Assembly: GCA_003451915.1 (NCBI GenBank)
Contig: DMJC01000138.1
Location: 1 to 6,034, forward strand
Direction: 5' to 3'
DNA: 6,034 bases
From: Clostridiales bacterium
GTDB taxonomy: Bacteria > Bacillota > Clostridia > Saccharofermentanales > UBA5734
Shown here: in pieces, positions 4,537 to 6,034 of the stretch
How positions within the stretch are numbered: the first letter of the stretch is position 1
Layout: each line of letters begins with the position of its first letter
The notes under the pieces: model-generated
Databases searched by the model: none
What the model was told of the DNA's origin: nothing
What the model saw: only the letters and a program-made list of their open reading frames with translations
Position numbers and translations under genes: made by a program

Positions 4537-5946
4537 TTGACAAATTTGATTCGTAATCGGGAGGTATGTCAGTATGAACAGGTCTGTAAAAAACCGCTTT
4601 TGTTCGTCGCCATTATTGCAATGCTCTTCATGATGCTTCCGCCATTAATTATGACAACTGCAGTAAATGCACTTGCCCCGCCTGTTATCGAGTCCATTCT
4701 TGTCACCGGACCTGATTCTGTCGAGATCACTTTTGACAAGGATATTGATCCTGCCTCAGTTCCCGCCTATGTAACCGAAGCTCAAGAGTTCACCCTATAC
4801 GCAAGTGGCAGTCTTGGCAATATGAGTTGCAAATTAAAGCCAAGCTACCCCAACGTCATCGTTCTGGATCCGAGTTATCCTATCCCGGCTGAAGGCATTG
4901 TTCTCGTCATTTACAAGGCTTACTTGGGATACATAAAATCTACTGATGGTGCATTTTTAAATTCATTTAGTCTCTGGACTCCATATTATCGAAGCGCTGC
5001 AACTCCAGTAATCTCAACTCAGCCGTCTGACGTGACTGTTGACTTCGGTGGAACAGCAAACTTGTCCGTGGCTGCCAGCGCAACGACTGGATCGCTCACC
5101 TATCAGTGGTACAGCAACAGTTCGAACAGCGAAACCGGTGGTCAGGTCATCACCGGTGAGACTGCGGCAAGTTTTTCGGTACCGACCACCACAAGCGGCA
5201 CAACATATTATTATTGCGTTATTACGAATACGGACAACACGGCGCCCGGAAGCAAGACTACTACAAGCACTACTCGCATTGCCAAAGTCGTTGTCAGCGG
5301 AGCCACCAGTTACACGGTCACCTTTAAAGACTGGGATGAAACCGTTTTAAAAACCGATGTGGGTGCATCAGGCGGTACCGCAACGCCTCCGAATGACCCA
5401 ACCCGGTCTGGTTATACCTTTAGTGGCTGGGATAAGAACTTTACCAGCATTACGGATAATCTGACTGTCTATGCAACGTATACTGAAAACCCGACACCAT
5501 CTCAGACGCCGGCACCGACGCCGGTCCCAACTCCATTTGTCAGCAATATCGTACCGGCTAAGACCACTTTTTTCACTGGCACCACACAATTGGCAGTTTC
5601 TATTACAGCCCTTAATACTGAAGCGGATGCCAAGGTTAATTTGCAGTTGCTGGATGGCAGCCACCACGCGTTATCACCGGCTGTCGCTCAGACAGGAACG
5701 CTTGACGTCAATGGCACAGCTCAGATCTTCCTGACGCTGCCGGTTAATCTGACTCCTGGAACCTATTACCTGGCTTCCCAGGTTGTCGGCTCGACTCTGG
5801 CAAGCAGCGAAGTTCAAATTACAATTCTAGAAGCAGTACCTACGACTGGCGAAAATCCAATCGGATTCATGATGGGAATGCTGTTGATGGCTGGTGCAGT
5901 CATTTTACTGATTTACAGGAAGATGCTCAATAAGAGCTCCTGCTGA
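4537..5946 (+). CDS. Secreted, sortase-anchored surface protein with Ig-like and InlB B-repeat domains (start out of frame)
   Basis: The open frame runs from TTG 4537 (469 residues), but that TTG has no ribosome binding site. The likely start is ATG 4574, 9 bases after GGGAGG, in another frame; see the A6 entry. Hydrophobic residues 20-46 with VNALA form a signal peptide. Residues about 50-150 resemble a bacterial Ig/SbsA-like domain (SVEITFDKDIDPASVP). About 156-253 is an Ig-like fold (ISTQPSDVTVDFGGTANLSV, then YQWYS and YYYCVITNT). About 258-316 is an InlB B-repeat/Listeria-Bacteroides repeat (TVTFKDWDETVLKT, then PTRSGYTFSGWDKNFTSITDNLTVYATY). A Pro/Thr spacer lies at 318-333, then another beta-rich domain at 335-431. 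The C-terminus is a cell-wall sorting signal: VPTTG (434-438), a hydrophobic segment at 442-459, then RKMLNK. Role inferred as adhesion or surface attachment under c-di-GMP control; the ligand is unknown. Confidence 0.85.
   Translation: MTNLIRNREVCQYEQVCKKPLLFVAIIAMLFMMLPPLIMTTAVNALAPPVIESILVTGPDSVEITFDKDIDPASVPAYVTEAQEFTLYASGSLGNMSCKLKPSYPNVIVLDPSYPIPAEGIVLVIYKAYLGYIKSTDGAFLNSFSLWTPYYRSAATPVISTQPSDVTVDFGGTANLSVAASATTGSLTYQWYSNSSNSETGGQVITGETAASFSVPTTTSGTTYYYCVITNTDNTAPGSKTTTSTTRIAKVVVSGATSYTVTFKDWDETVLKTDVGASGGTATPPNDPTRSGYTFSGWDKNFTSITDNLTVYATYTENPTPSQTPAPTPVPTPFVSNIVPAKTTFFTGTTQLAVSITALNTEADAKVNLQLLDGSHHALSPAVAQTGTLDVNGTAQIFLTLPVNLTPGTYYLASQVVGSTLASSEVQITILEAVPTTGENPIGFMMGMLLMAGAVILLIYRKMLNKSSC
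4559..4576 (+). promoter_or_regulatory. Ribosome binding site and ATG for the surface protein, one base out of frame
   Basis: GGGAGG (4559-4564) with a 9-base spacer to ATG 4574 is the only well-formed start signal before the signal peptide. Read without a shift it encodes a 19-residue peptide, MNRSVKNRFCSSPLLQCSS, ending at TGA 4631-4633. With one extra A, or a -1 shift at 4588-4594, it becomes MNRSVKKPLLFVAIIAML, a textbook signal peptide start joined to the long frame. Confidence 0.7.
4588..4594 (+). other. A AAA AAC slippery heptamer / A6 homopolymer joining two frames
   Basis: Six A (4588-4593) followed by C form A AAA AAC. In the frame of ATG 4574 the codons are GTA-AAA-AAC, so it sits in the exact phase of a -1 slippery site. 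Slipping back one base gives AAA-AAA-CCG and enters the long surface protein frame at Pro20. No strong downstream stem is visible, and the GGGAGG is 24 bases upstream, farther than stimulatory sites such as that of dnaX. A variable homopolymer or sequencing error is therefore as likely as programmed shifting. Confidence 0.6.
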
Positions 5947-6034
5947 AAACTTATATAACCTGGCTGAACAATAGATCAACAGCAAATCTTGTATCCGTTT
6001 CTTGAGATCGGGGATTGAGCATAGATGTCAATCT
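5947..6034 (+). other. 3' flank of the surface protein gene, no gene seen
   Basis: These 88 bases show no coding frame. GATTGA (6013-6018) and TCAATC (6028-6033) form a 6-bp inverted repeat with a 9-base loop at the very end of the window. It could be the stem of a terminator, but the bases that should show a T run lie outside the window. Confidence 0.3.

Noticed and set aside
4537..4573. TTG 4537 as true start of the surface protein
   Set aside because: No ribosome binding site precedes it (a T run does), and the 19 residues it adds do not look like a signal peptide n-region. It is kept only as the limit of the open frame.
5490..5537. Pro/Thr-coding stretch as a DNA tandem repeat
   Set aside because: The protein is repetitive in composition (PTP, TPA, TPV), but the DNA is not a regular tandem repeat; it is a wall-spacer-like linker.

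Overview
The window looks like chromosomal DNA from a Gram-positive anaerobe of the Clostridia (Bacillota). The evidence is strong GGAGG-type ribosome binding sites, TTG as well as ATG starts, consensus -10 boxes, a class II cyclic-di-GMP riboswitch (best known from clostridia) and a C-terminal sortase-type sorting signal. I cannot name the genus from the sequence alone.

Layout. On the plus strand, 1-206 is the 3' end of an AraC-family regulator. It is followed after 39 bases by a complete CorA-family metal ion channel (246-1280) whose signature reads GMS instead of GMN. Four genes then lie on the minus strand, read from right to left: an ECF-type sigma factor (4116-3568); a one-helix membrane protein with a DUF4367-like C-terminus, probably its anti-sigma partner (3565-2885); a class II Fic AMP-transferase with an N-terminal DNA-binding domain (2737-1826); and a small four-helix membrane protein of unknown function (1750-1286), whose stop lies 5 bases from the CorA stop. 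The Fic gene has its own extended -10 promoter, wrapped by repeats of ATTATTCCG that look like an operator. The sigma gene has an extended -10 promoter with a Rex-like palindrome just downstream.

On the plus strand, the other side of the intergenic region at 4117-4536 holds a good promoter (TTGTAA-N17-TATAAT), a complete c-di-GMP-II riboswitch aptamer (4303-4376) with its pseudoknot, a possible expression platform, and a secreted, cell-wall-anchored protein with Ig-like and InlB-type repeat domains (open frame 4537-5946, VPTTG sorting signal). The simplest reading is a surface protein or adhesin whose transcription responds to c-di-GMP, beside a divergent sigma/anti-sigma pair.

The most striking point is at the start of the surface protein. 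The only good ribosome binding site plus ATG (4574) is one base out of frame with the open frame, and the two frames meet exactly at a run of six A (A AAA AAC, 4588-4594). This could be a phase-variation switch, -1 frameshifting, or a sequencing error in a homopolymer. No insertion sequence, CRISPR array, tRNA or rRNA was seen.
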